Shown here in pieces: positions 32,552 through 40,988 of a stretch of DNA of 51,128 bases. The notes under the pieces were generated by a model that searched no databases, was not told where the DNA came from, and was given only the letters and a program-made list of their open reading frames with translations. The DNA is from Parendozoicomonas verongulae (GTDB taxonomy: Bacteria; Pseudomonadota; Gammaproteobacteria; Pseudomonadales; Endozoicomonadaceae): assembly GCF_009711465.1 (NCBI RefSeq), contig NZ_SMME01000857.1, positions 2,558-53,685 on the forward strand, read 5' to 3'. Within the stretch, counting starts at the first letter, position 1. Each line of letters begins with the position of its first letter. The translations under genes and the position numbers were made by a program.

Positions 32552-33732
32552 AAAAACTAATCACCTGCGCTTGCCTTCTTGCTGTTTCAGCGTTCAGTTA
32601 CGCAAACAGCTGGCAGGAGACGCTGCAGGAAGCAAGAGGTCAGACCGTTTACATGAATGCCTGGGGAGGCAGTGAGTCTGTCAACGATTACCTGTTCTGG
32701 GCTTCCCACCAGTTAAAAGACCGTTACGGCATCATTTTGCGCCATGTGAAAGTGGATAATATTTCCACAGTCGTCAGCCGTATTCTGGCAGAGAAAACCG
32801 CTGGCCGTGATACCAATGGCTCCGTTGATCTTGTCTGGATCAACGGTGAAAACTTCCGTGCCATGAAAAGCAATAACCTGCTGTTTGGGCCTTTTGCCAA
32901 CGATCTGCCCAACTGGCGCTTTATTGACCCTCAAGACAAACCCACCACCGTGATGGACTTCGGGGAACCCACCGATGGTCTGGAAGCCCCATGGGGTATG
33001 GCACAACTGGTATTTATTAACGACACAGAAACCGTTCCGAACCCACCCGACAGTGTGCAGGAGCTTCTGGCCTTTAGCCAAAAGAACCCCGGGCTGTTCA
33101 CCTATCCTGCGCCCCCTGACTTTATTGGCACGACCTTTCTGAAACAGGCTTTGTCTGAGCTGACCCCGCATCCGGAGCGTCTGCTGCAACCGGTCAGCGA
33201 AGAGGACTTCGATCAGGTCACCCAGCCCCTGTGGAACTATCTGGACAAACTGCACCCGAACCTGTGGCGCAGTGGCCGTACCTTTCCCACCAGCGCCACA
33301 ACGATGATTCCGCTGTTGGACGACGGTGAACTGGCCATCTCCCTGACTTTCAACCCGAATGAAGTGTCAGCAGCCATCAATAAAGGGCAGCTGCCGGATA
33401 CTATGCGCACCTACGTGCACAGCAACGGCACTATTGGTAACACTCACTTCCTGGCTATCCCCTATAACAGCTCGGCAAAGGCTGCCGCTGAAGTTGTGAT
33501 TAACTTTCTGATGTCGCCAGAAGCCCAGCTGCACAAAGCCGACCCAAAAGTCTGGGGGGATCCAACCGTTCTCAGCACAGGAAAGCTCGATACCGCTCAA
33601 GCCAAGGCGTTCCAAAACCAAAAGCTGGGTATAGCCACGCTGCACCCGGAAGAGCTGGGCACACCCCGCCCGGAACCAGACCCCTCATGGGTCGATGCTC
33701 TGGAGAAGGCATGGCTGCAGCGTTACCGCTAA
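32530..33732 (+). CDS. ynjB: ABC transporter substrate-binding protein YnjB
   Basis: 400 residues from the ATG at 32530. That start gives a canonical signal peptide (MPLQKSLKKLITCACLLAVSAFSYA), while the upstream in-frame GTG (32452) adds 26 unlikely residues. The mature part follows the periplasmic type-2 binding fold: VYMNAWGGSESVNDYLFWA, then GSVDLVWINGENFRAM and the WGMAQLVFIND segment. The arrangement with ynjC and ynjD is the E. coli ynjBCD cluster, whose substrate is unknown. It is the first gene of a polycistronic unit extending to syd. Confidence 0.9.
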   Translation: MPLQKSLKKLITCACLLAVSAFSYANSWQETLQEARGQTVYMNAWGGSESVNDYLFWASHQLKDRYGIILRHVKVDNISTVVSRILAEKTAGRDTNGSVDLVWINGENFRAMKSNNLLFGPFANDLPNWRFIDPQDKPTTVMDFGEPTDGLEAPWGMAQLVFINDTETVPNPPDSVQELLAFSQKNPGLFTYPAPPDFIGTTFLKQALSELTPHPERLLQPVSEEDFDQVTQPLWNYLDKLHPNLWRSGRTFPTSATTMIPLLDDGELAISLTFNPNEVSAAINKGQLPDTMRTYVHSNGTIGNTHFLAIPYNSSAKAAAEVVINFLMSPEAQLHKADPKVWGDPTVLSTGKLDTAQAKAFQNQKLGIATLHPEELGTPRPEPDPSWVDALEKAWLQRYR

Positions 33733-33751
33733 GGCTTGGATGTCGTATTGA

Positions 33752-35494
33752 ATGAGCGCTGTCAGTAATCATAATCAGAGTAAGCCAGGTTACACGCTGG
33801 CTTACTCCATCGCCCTGATTTTTCCCGCCATTACCATTGCCGGTTTTGCAGGGGTTTCGCTGCCCGCTTTCGGCTGGTTTCCTGCTCTGGGATTTGAATC
33901 TTTCTCCCTGACCCCCTGGCAAACCCTGATGACTACACCTGGCCTGTGGGAGATGGTGCTAACCACTCTGTTTGTCGGTTTAACAGCCACAGCCCTCAGC
34001 CTGCTGTTAACCTGTATTTTTGCCATCAGCTGCTGGCAAACACGCATTTGGAGCATCACCTCAAAGGCCCTTGCACCTTTGCTGGCAATTCCCCACTCAG
34101 CACTGGCCATTGGCGTATTGTTCCTGCTGGCTCCCAGTGGTTTGTTCAGCCGCCTGCTGGCGGGCCCGCTGGATTGGGCCCGGCCCCCTGATGTGTTATC
34201 CGTGAATGATCCACTGGGGCTGAGTCTGATTGTCACTCTGGTATTGAAAGAAGCGCCCTTCCTGTGCCTTATGCTGATGTCTGCGGTGAGTCAGACCCCG
34301 GTACGACGCCTGGTTCTTGCAGGGCGTTCACTGGGATATACCACCGCCCAAAGCTGGTTGAAACTGGCATGGCCGCAAATCTACCCAAAGATACGACTGC
34401 CGGTGTTTATTGTGCTGGCATTCTCCCTCTCGGTTGTGGATGTCTCACTGATTATCGGCCCGAACCTGCCACCTTTGCTGCCGGTGCAGGTGTTGTTCTG
34501 GCAACAGGATCCTGAAGCTTCCCTGTATCTGTTGGCTGCTGCCGGTTCTCTGCTATTACTAGGTATTGTTCTTACCGGTGCCGGAATGTGGCTGGGAGCA
34601 GAAGCCGCGTTAAAGAGATACCTGCGAACCTGGATGACAGCTGGCTACCGTGGTCATCGAAACCCGGTCCTTGTCCATGCAGGCCGCAGCACCTGGATTG
34701 TTATGCTATTTATGGCCCTGGCCACTCTGGTTGTTGTGAGCCTGTGGACAGTTGCGTGGCGCTGGCGCTTTCCAAATATCCTGCCATCGGTCTGGTCACT
34801 GAAGTCCTGGCTTGATGATTTCCCAAGACTAATAGATCCGTTAATGACTACGCTGGTGATAGCCTTTGCCAGCGCTGTCATTGGCATTGTTCTAAGTGTG
34901 ATGTGCCTGGAGTTCCGCCCTACCCACAAACCCTGGAAAATGCGGTTAATGACAGCATTTTTCTACCTGCCGCTGCTACTGCCGCAGATGACCTTTCTTT
35001 TGGGTATTCAGGCATTTCTGGTGTCCTTCCACTGGGATGGCACATTAACGGCTGTGATTGCCTGCCATCTTTTGTTTGTCTTCCCCTATTGTTATCTGAG
35101 CCTGGCCGGTTCATGGGAACAGTATGACCAGCGTTACAGCCATGTGGGCAAGCTTTTGTGCGGCTGCCCCTGGAAAACCTTCTGGCAGGTGAAAATCCCC
35201 ATACTGCTTACCCCGCTGATGACTACTCTGGCGCTGGGTATTGCTGTCAGTACAGCCCTTTACCTGCCCACTTTGATGGCCGGAGCTGGCCGCTTTGAAA
35301 CCTTGACGACAGAAGCTGTGGCCCTTGCCACAGGCGGCAACCGGCGTCTTCTAGCCCTCTATGCACTGATGCAGATGCTTATCCCCATGTTGTTCTTTGC
35401 CCTGGCACTGCTGACACCTAAGTGGTCACAGTTGAAACACCGTAAAGACAGCTCCGTCCCGGCCAGTGGAAGGACACCACTTTATGAGCCTTGA
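33752..35494 (+). CDS. ynjC: ABC transporter permease YnjC (fused double permease)
   Basis: 580 residues with about 12 membrane segments, consisting of two permease halves in one chain, as in E. coli YnjC (511 residues). EAA-loop-like stretches occur in both halves: LAGRSLGYTTAQSWLKLAWPQ near 190 and VGKLLCGCPWKTFWQVKIPI near 470. These contact the YnjD ATPase. It is 19 bp downstream of ynjB and overlaps ynjD by 11 bp. The longer length comes mainly from the N-terminus and loops. Confidence 0.9.
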   Translation: MSAVSNHNQSKPGYTLAYSIALIFPAITIAGFAGVSLPAFGWFPALGFESFSLTPWQTLMTTPGLWEMVLTTLFVGLTATALSLLLTCIFAISCWQTRIWSITSKALAPLLAIPHSALAIGVLFLLAPSGLFSRLLAGPLDWARPPDVLSVNDPLGLSLIVTLVLKEAPFLCLMLMSAVSQTPVRRLVLAGRSLGYTTAQSWLKLAWPQIYPKIRLPVFIVLAFSLSVVDVSLIIGPNLPPLLPVQVLFWQQDPEASLYLLAAAGSLLLLGIVLTGAGMWLGAEAALKRYLRTWMTAGYRGHRNPVLVHAGRSTWIVMLFMALATLVVVSLWTVAWRWRFPNILPSVWSLKSWLDDFPRLIDPLMTTLVIAFASAVIGIVLSVMCLEFRPTHKPWKMRLMTAFFYLPLLLPQMTFLLGIQAFLVSFHWDGTLTAVIACHLLFVFPYCYLSLAGSWEQYDQRYSHVGKLLCGCPWKTFWQVKIPILLTPLMTTLALGIAVSTALYLPTLMAGAGRFETLTTEAVALATGGNRRLLALYALMQMLIPMLFFALALLTPKWSQLKHRKDSSVPASGRTPLYEP

Positions 35495-36125
35495 ACTCAA
35501 TAACATAACGCTGGCTGTTCCCGGCCGTACCTTGCTCCACCAGTTTTCCCTGACAGTGCCACCCGGTGAGACGGTCTCCCTGATGGGTCCCAGCGGCTGT
35601 GGAAAATCGATCCTGCTCTCTTATATCAGTGGTGCCCATCACCCGCATGTGACCGGTGCAGGCCGCGTACTGATTAACGGGGAGGATGTAACAGACAAAC
35701 CCATGGAAAAACGCAGAGTTGGCCTCCAGTTTCAGGATGATCTGCTATTCCCCCACATGACGGTGAATGGCAATCTGGCCTTTGCCCTGCACCCGGGCCT
35801 CAGTGCCAAAGAGCGCCAGTGGCGTATCGACGATGCCCTGAGTGCAGCCGACTTATCGGGCTATGGCAACATGCGTCCGGAAAACCTCTCCGGCGGGCAG
35901 CGTGCCCGAATCAGCCTGATGCGCACTCTGCTGGCAGAGCCCGCTGCACTACTGCTGGATGAACCTTTCTCTCGTCTGGATGCCCACCTGCGCCAGCAGA
36001 TTCGTACCTTCGTATTCGATACTGTACGGGAAAAACATATTCCGGCTCTGCTGGTCACCCACGATGAACAGGACTGTAATGGTCGTGTGATCGAGCTGGT
36101 TAAAGAGGGTGTGGCACATGATTGA
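35484..36125 (+). CDS. ynjD: ABC transporter ATPase YnjD
   Basis: 213 residues from the ATG at 35484 (AAGGA nine bases upstream; the frame is open from 35466). Walker A is GPSGCGKSI, the signature is LSGGQRARISLMRTLL, and Walker B is ALLLDEPFSRLD, with the switch His in LLVTHDEQDCNGR. The Walker A Ser/Thr position is Ser, normal for the family. It drives import through YnjC. Its end overlaps ynjF by 8 bp. Confidence 0.92.
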   Translation: MSLELNNITLAVPGRTLLHQFSLTVPPGETVSLMGPSGCGKSILLSYISGAHHPHVTGAGRVLINGEDVTDKPMEKRRVGLQFQDDLLFPHMTVNGNLAFALHPGLSAKERQWRIDDALSAADLSGYGNMRPENLSGGQRARISLMRTLLAEPAALLLDEPFSRLDAHLRQQIRTFVFDTVREKHIPALLVTHDEQDCNGRVIELVKEGVAHD

Positions 36126-36750
36126 TCGCTGGACACACGCCTGGGTGCAAGCTCCGCTCAACCTTCTGGCAAAATCACTGGTGGGAAAGGTGACCCCTGA
36201 TCAGCTGACACTGGCGGGTTTTCTGATCGGCCTGCTGTCGGTACCATTGCTTGCAATGGAATGGTACATACCGGCGCTGATTGCCATTATGAGTAACCGG
36301 GTTCTGGATGGCCTTGATGGTACGCTGGCGCGCTATACCCAGCCGACTGATGCCGGTGGTTTTCTGGATATTTGTCTGGATTTTATCTTCTATGCGGCAG
36401 TGATTCTTGGCTTTGCACTGGCGAATCCAGCACAGAACGCACTGGCAGCGGCATTTCTGCTTTTCTGTTTTATGGGCACGGGCAGCAGCTTTCTGGCTTT
36501 TGCCATTATGGCGGAAAAACACCAGATTGAACGTATTCAGTTTGACAGCAAGTCTCTCTATTACCTTGGGGGCATCGCAGAAGGGACAGAAACTCTGCTG
36601 TTTTACGTAGCTATTTGCCTTTGGCCCCAACAATTCTCTACCCTTGCCTTCATTTTCGGCGCCTTGTGCCTGATAACCACTTTGACCCGCGTATACGGTG
36701 GCTATCGGACGCTGTCTCGTTTGCCCGGGCAGTCTGAGTCCCCATCTTGA
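36118..36750 (+). CDS. ynjF: CDP-alcohol phosphatidyltransferase family protein YnjF
   Basis: 210 residues from ATG 36118, inside the ynjD end. There are six or so membrane helices. The catalytic signature D-x2-D-G-x2-A-R-x8-9-G-x3-D-x3-D is present (DGLDGTLARYT and GGFLDICLD near 63-87). These enzymes make phosphodiesters from CDP-alcohols and an alcohol in the membrane, as in phospholipid synthesis; the substrate of YnjF is unknown. In E. coli ynjE lies between ynjD and ynjF; here it is absent and ynjF follows directly. Confidence 0.88.
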   Translation: MIDRWTHAWVQAPLNLLAKSLVGKVTPDQLTLAGFLIGLLSVPLLAMEWYIPALIAIMSNRVLDGLDGTLARYTQPTDAGGFLDICLDFIFYAAVILGFALANPAQNALAAAFLLFCFMGTGSSFLAFAIMAEKHQIERIQFDSKSLYYLGGIAEGTETLLFYVAICLWPQQFSTLAFIFGALCLITTLTRVYGGYRTLSRLPGQSESPS

Positions 36751-36764
36751 GAGTGAGTATTTCA

Positions 36765-37325
36765 ATGACGGAAAGCACGAATGCCGTTCAGCTGGCCCTG
36801 CAACAGTTTCACAACAACTATCTGAATCAGTACAAACAAATCCATGGTTGTTTACCTGTCTGCGAAAAGGATGAACAGTGGCTCTCCCCCTGTGAGCAGG
36901 CGCACCCTGACTCTGAGCTGACCTACTGGCAGCCAGTCACAGGCTCCCCGTCTCTGGACTTTAAAGGTCTGGAAAGTGCAATGGGCTTGTCTATCCACCC
37001 TGATGTGAGCACCTACTTTACCGCCTTTTTCAGTGGCCATATTCCGGCCCGCTGCACAGACGGTGATCTGGAGCTTCTGCAAATCTGGAACCGTGATGAC
37101 TTTGACCGCCTTCAGGAAAACCTGATCGGGCATCTGATGATGAAGAAGAAAAAACGACAGGAGCCGACCATTTTCTTTGCCGTCACCGACAATGATGAAA
37201 TTATTCTTTCTGTTGTGAATGCCACTGGTGAAGTCTGGGCTGAGCGGGTTGGGCAGAACCCTCACCGCAAACTGGCGAACAGTCTGCCGGAGTTTCTGAA
37301 CACCCTTGAGGTTCCACCGGTGTAA
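36765..37325 (+). CDS. syd: SecY-interacting protein Syd
   Basis: 186 residues from the ATG at 36765, 14 bp after ynjF; an upstream in-frame TTG lacks support. FDRLQENLIGHLMMKKK, TIFFAVTDNDEIILSVVN and the C-terminal NSLPEFLNTLE follow E. coli Syd block by block. Syd binds SecY in the cytoplasm and acts in quality control of the translocon; loss is tolerated in E. coli. Being at the 3' end of the ynj unit is unusual relative to E. coli, where syd is elsewhere. Confidence 0.88.
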   Translation: MTESTNAVQLALQQFHNNYLNQYKQIHGCLPVCEKDEQWLSPCEQAHPDSELTYWQPVTGSPSLDFKGLESAMGLSIHPDVSTYFTAFFSGHIPARCTDGDLELLQIWNRDDFDRLQENLIGHLMMKKKKRQEPTIFFAVTDNDEIILSVVNATGEVWAERVGQNPHRKLANSLPEFLNTLEVPPV

Positions 37326-37336
37326 ACAGACAGTCA

Positions 37337-37374
37337 GACAGAGCTATCCTGTCGTTTGGCCTGATAGCTCTGTC
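37337..37374 (+). terminator. terminator after the ynjBCD-ynjF-syd unit
   Basis: Perfect 12-bp stem GACAGAGCTATC / GATAGCTCTGTC with a 14-base loop, followed on the plus strand by GGAGTTTTGTT. The stem contains the stop codon of the convergent MFS gene (37344-37346). Confidence 0.75.
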
Positions 37375-38732
37375 GGAGTTTTGTTCTTCAGCGCTAATGC
37401 TCCCACCAGGCCAATACAGCCCACCAGAGTCAGATAGTAACCCGGTGTTGCTACATCCCCTGTCAGTTCCACCACAGCCATGATGCAGGGAGGTGCCATG
37501 CCGCCAAACACAGTCATCCCAACGTTGTAGGTTATCCCTATGCCGGAATAGCGTACGGGGGCCGGAAACAACGTAGCCAGAAAGACAGGAATCACCCCTG
37601 TATAAAAAGCCCCCATCAACGCAGCAGGCAAAGCAATCACCCATGCGCTATGACTTCCTTCCATCCAGAACGCAAAAAGCGGCATAACAACCGCTATCAA
37701 CAGGCAAGCCATTAACACAGGCAGCTTTCGGCCTTCTATGCGGTCACACAGCCATCCACCAAGCAGACACAACGGGCTGACCACAGCAGAATACAGAGCC
37801 ATAGCAAAACTGATATCTTCTGGTGAATACCCCAGCACACGGGTGTAGTAGCTTGGCCCGAATAGCAGAAGCACTGTAGCCACAGCTCCCGTCATCCCCA
37901 TAACCAGAATACCCGTCACCAATGCACGTCGGTGGTTGCGTAGCAACGCTATAGCAGGAGTCCCATGATGCTGTTTTGCAGCCACCAAAGCCAGAAAAGC
38001 CGGAGATTCCTGAAACCGCCTTCGAATATAAAAGCTGATAAATCCAAGGCTGCCCCCAAGAACAAACGCCAGTCGCCACCCCCACTCTGCCACTGTGTTG
38101 TGCCCCAGCCAGCTCAGCAGAAAAGCGTGTACGCAAGACGCACCGGCCACACCCAGCATCAGAGCCATAAACAAAGTGCCACCCGCCAGCCCCGGCCGCG
38201 CCTGCGTCTCCCGTAAGTAAGTGATGGCTCCGGGAATTTCTCCTCCCAGAGAAAACCCCTGAATCAGCCTCAAGCCGATCAGGAGAGCCGGTGCCAGAAC
38301 ACCCAGCTCTGAGTATCCTGGCAAAAGCGCCATGCACAGAGTACTGCCAGCCATTAACAGCACACTCCAGGCAAAAGTGACCTTACGTCCGTAACGATCA
38401 CCAATATGACCGAAGACAATGCCCCCCAAAGGCCGTACAAGGTAACCTGCAGAAAATGAGGAGAACACCAACAGCAGGGACATCATCTCATGCTGGGTCG
38501 GGAAAAAGTGGTCGGCAATATAGCCTGCCATCATGGCGTAGATGATAAAGTCATAGAGTTCAAGAAAGCCCCCAAGGGAGACAACTCCGATCACTTTCAG
38601 GGAACCAACCTGCGCTGGCCTGACTTGCCCGGGCGCTCTTTCACCGCTGTCGTTGCACACTCGCGTAAACTCTTCTTTTTGAAAGCCAGCAAAACATAGC
38701 ACCGGTTTGTGCCATCGCATCAGTAATCTCAC
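37344..38732 (-). CDS. MFS transporter, metabolite:H+ symporter (MHS, ProP-like) family
   Basis: 462 residues with 12 membrane segments. GFLELYDFIIYAMMAGYIAD (helix 1 with Asp), GGIVFGHIGDRYGRKVTF (loop 2-3 'G.l.DR.GRK'), and RLIQGFSLGGEIPGA are hallmarks of the MHS subfamily that includes ProP (betaine/proline), citrate and shikimate symporters. The substrate cannot be told. The first about 45 residues are unlike the family; an in-frame GTG within RVCNDSGE is a plausible true start, so the N-terminus should be treated as uncertain. Confidence 0.86.
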   Translation of the reverse strand: MRLLMRWHKPVLCFAGFQKEEFTRVCNDSGERAPGQVRPAQVGSLKVIGVVSLGGFLELYDFIIYAMMAGYIADHFFPTQHEMMSLLLVFSSFSAGYLVRPLGGIVFGHIGDRYGRKVTFAWSVLLMAGSTLCMALLPGYSELGVLAPALLIGLRLIQGFSLGGEIPGAITYLRETQARPGLAGGTLFMALMLGVAGASCVHAFLLSWLGHNTVAEWGWRLAFVLGGSLGFISFYIRRRFQESPAFLALVAAKQHHGTPAIALLRNHRRALVTGILVMGMTGAVATVLLLFGPSYYTRVLGYSPEDISFAMALYSAVVSPLCLLGGWLCDRIEGRKLPVLMACLLIAVVMPLFAFWMEGSHSAWVIALPAALMGAFYTGVIPVFLATLFPAPVRYSGIGITYNVGMTVFGGMAPPCIMAVVELTGDVATPGYYLTLVGCIGLVGALALKNKTPTELSGQTTG

Positions 38733-38764
38733 CTATATTGCCCAATTTGTGCACGCTCTCAGGT

Positions 38765-38770
38765 TATAAT
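38765..38770 (+). promoter_or_regulatory. -10-like TATAAT before the DUF3010 gene
   Basis: An exact TATAAT lies 35 bp before the start codon at 38806. There is no good TTGACA at the expected distance, so this is only a candidate. Confidence 0.35.
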
Positions 38771-38805
38771 GACCCATTCAGATATTTATTCGGTCTTTTC
38801 ACATA

Positions 38806-39243
38806 ATGAAAGTCTGCAGTGTTGATATTCAGGGCAGCGAAGCTCTGTTCTGCCTCCTCTCTCTGGAAAACGGTTTGATGAACGCACACGAGTGTCGCCA
38901 AACCCGCATCCCCCTGAAAAAGGCAGACGAAAGAACCAGCGACACCGAACAGCTGCGTCGCTTCCAGTCCATCTTTGCCAAGGTGCTGGAAGATTATCAG
39001 ATCAGTCACGTTGTAATTCGTGAGCGCCCCAAGAAGGGCAAGTTCGCCGGTGGTGCTGACGGTTTTAAAATTGAAGCAGCAATTCAGCTAATCACAGATG
39101 TGCGCGTAGAACTGATGCTTAACAGCGCGATTAAAGAACAGCTGAAGAAAACTCCTCTGCTGATTGATGTACGGGACGCTGGCCTGAAGAAGTTCCAGGA
39201 GGCCGCCTTTCAGACAGGGTTTGCCTGGTTGAACAAGCCTTAA
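38806..39243 (+). CDS. DUF3010 family protein (RNase H-like fold suspected)
   Basis: 145 residues, matching the conserved gammaproteobacterial DUF3010 family: MKVCSVDIQGSEALFCLL, RFQSIFAKVLEDYQISHVVI, and RERPKKGKFAGGADGFKIEAA. The order of strands and acidic residues (Asp7, Glu in VIRERP, Asp in DVRDAG followed by a helix) resembles RuvC-type RNase H folds, which suggests nucleic-acid binding, but I know no demonstrated function. It is monocistronic, ended by the hairpin at 39253. Confidence 0.8.
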   Translation: MKVCSVDIQGSEALFCLLSLENGLMNAHECRQTRIPLKKADERTSDTEQLRRFQSIFAKVLEDYQISHVVIRERPKKGKFAGGADGFKIEAAIQLITDVRVELMLNSAIKEQLKKTPLLIDVRDAGLKKFQEAAFQTGFAWLNKP

Positions 39244-39252
39244 ACACAACAG

Positions 39253-39281
39253 GCGCCTTTTGTTTATACGACACAAGGCGC
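39253..39281 (+). terminator. terminator after the DUF3010 gene
   Basis: GCGCCTTTTGT pairs with ACACAAGGCGC at 10 of 11 positions over a 7-base loop, followed by TTATAACTTT. Confidence 0.65.
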
Positions 39282-39463
39282 TTATAACTTTAAAGAATAT
39301 ATAAATACCTATTGATTACTTCTGATTCTGAATCTGTTCACGTATTGTTCATCCGCGTTGCCGGAAAGTTTGTTTGTCAGCTGTACCTCTAACACCTACC
39401 CTGATATATCCCCTTCGGTGGCATCTGTCTTCCTTCTTAAAAATGATCTGAGGCGTAAAGTCT

Positions 39464-40246
39464 ATGTTTCGTCGTCTATCTTCGGCGGCTTTGGCTGTTG
39501 CCATGTCCGTCTTTCTGGTTGCCTGTGGCAGTCAGGACAAAGCTGACTCTGACACTGCTCAACCACTGAGAGTGGGCATGTCTGGAAGTTACTTCCCCTT
39601 TGGTTATACAGAAAATGGGGAGCTTCAGGGATTTGAAGTGGATGTGACCACTGAAATCGCCAAGCGTATGAATCGCCCTGTGGAATATGTAACCGGTCCA
39701 TTCTCCAGCCTGTTTGGCATGCTGGAAAGCAACCGCGTCGACACTATCGCGAACCAGATCACCGTGACTGATGCACGTCGGGAGAAGTATAACTTCGCCG
39801 ACTCTTACGTGTTTGACGGTGCGCAAATTACTGTGCGTGATGACAATGATGACATCCATGGTGTGGGTGATCTTCACGGAAAAACAGTGGCTGTAAACCT
39901 CGGTTCCAACTTTGAAGAACTGATCAAAGCTCATGATACCAACGGTGATATCGACGTTCGCACCTACAACACAGGTATCGAACAGGAAGTTGTACTGGGT
40001 CGTGCCGATGCTTTTATTATGGATCGTCTGTCAGCAGCCGAGCTGATGAAAAAGTCTGGCCTGCCTCTCAAGCCAGCGGGTGAGCCTATCGAAATCATCG
40101 AGAATTCCTTGCCCTTCCTGAAGAACGAACAGTCCGAAGCTCTTCGTCTGAAGGTTAATAAGGCACTGAAAGGCATGCGTGCTGATGGAACGCTCAAGGC
40201 TATCTCCGAGAAATGGTTTAAAACCGACATTACCAAAAAGAGTTAA
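39464..40246 (+). CDS. cystine/polar amino acid ABC transporter binding lipoprotein (TcyJ-like)
   Basis: 260 residues. The N-terminus has a lipobox (LVACGSQ; Cys21), so the protein is probably lipid-anchored at the inner membrane. LRVGMSGSYFPFGYTENGEL and GFEVDVTTEIAKRM open a SBP_bac_3 fold, and IADS-type DARREKYNFADSY is a family signature in the cystine/His/Gln group. It is best compared with TcyJ (FliY), but the amino acid is not certain. It leads a three-gene importer; a hairpin (40264) follows it before the permease gene. GAGG lies nine bases before the ATG. Confidence 0.88.
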   Translation: MFRRLSSAALAVAMSVFLVACGSQDKADSDTAQPLRVGMSGSYFPFGYTENGELQGFEVDVTTEIAKRMNRPVEYVTGPFSSLFGMLESNRVDTIANQITVTDARREKYNFADSYVFDGAQITVRDDNDDIHGVGDLHGKTVAVNLGSNFEELIKAHDTNGDIDVRTYNTGIEQEVVLGRADAFIMDRLSAAELMKKSGLPLKPAGEPIEIIENSLPFLKNEQSEALRLKVNKALKGMRADGTLKAISEKWFKTDITKKS

Positions 40247-40263
40247 ACCCAAAGCATAATTCT

Positions 40264-40290
40264 GCCGGAATGCACATACTGTATTCCGGC
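40264..40290 (+). terminator. intercistronic hairpin between binding protein and permease genes
   Basis: Perfect 8-bp stem GCCGGAAT / ATTCCGGC over an 11-base loop, with no U tract. It sits 17 bp after the binding-protein stop, where in many ABC operons such a stem protects the upstream message and makes the binding protein more abundant than the permease. Confidence 0.6.
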
Positions 40291-40319
40291 GATATTGTTA
40301 AAGAATAAAGCTGGATACT

Positions 40320-40988
40320 ATGACCGAGTTTGATTTCTCATTTGCCATGGGCCTGCTGCCCCAACTGCTGGATGCCCTGCCAACTACCCTGGGTATGACT
40401 CTTCTGGCCACAGTGCTGGCACTGGGGCTCGGTTTATGTCTGGCGTTATCCCAGATTTTTGACGTGAAGGGCTTGAGTCGTTTCACGGATTTTTATATTT
40501 CATTCTTCAGGGGCACACCTCTGCTGGTACAGCTGTTTTTGTTCTATTACGGCCTGCCCCAGATATTTCCGGCCATGACTTCCATCTCTGCTTTTGAGGC
40601 GGTCACTCTCGCTCTGGCCCTGCACTTTGCCTCCTATATGGCAGAAATCATCCGTGCTGCCATTCTGGGTATTGATCGTAGCCAGATGGAAGCCTGCCTC
40701 AGTGTAGGAATGGATCGCCTGACCGCCATGCGCCGAATTATTCTTCCCCAGGCGTCCCGCATTGCCCTGCCAGGTTTAATGAACAGCTTTATCGATTTGC
40801 TGAAAAGCACCTCTCTGGCCTTCACTCTGGGTGTAACAGAGATTATGTCCCGCGCTCAGCTGGAAGCAGCCTCCAGCTTTAATTTTCTGGAAAGCTATTT
40901 AGTGCTGGCGTTAGTGTACTGGATGCTGGTTATCATCATGACCTGGGTACAAAAACTCACCGAACGTCGTCTTGGAGAGGCTTACTAA
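40320..40988 (+). CDS. amino acid ABC transporter permease (TcyL-like)
   Basis: 222 residues with about five membrane segments of the HisM/GlnP family: FFRGTPLLVQLFLFYYGLPQ and the conserved EAA loop QMEACLSVGMDRLTAMRRI-ILPQASR near 120. It imports a polar amino acid, probably cystine, with the lipoprotein at 39464 and the ATPase at 40988. The ATG follows GGATACT. The stop shares its last base with the ATPase start (TAATG). Confidence 0.9.
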   Translation: MTEFDFSFAMGLLPQLLDALPTTLGMTLLATVLALGLGLCLALSQIFDVKGLSRFTDFYISFFRGTPLLVQLFLFYYGLPQIFPAMTSISAFEAVTLALALHFASYMAEIIRAAILGIDRSQMEACLSVGMDRLTAMRRIILPQASRIALPGLMNSFIDLLKSTSLAFTLGVTEIMSRAQLEAASSFNFLESYLVLALVYWMLVIIMTWVQKLTERRLGEAY

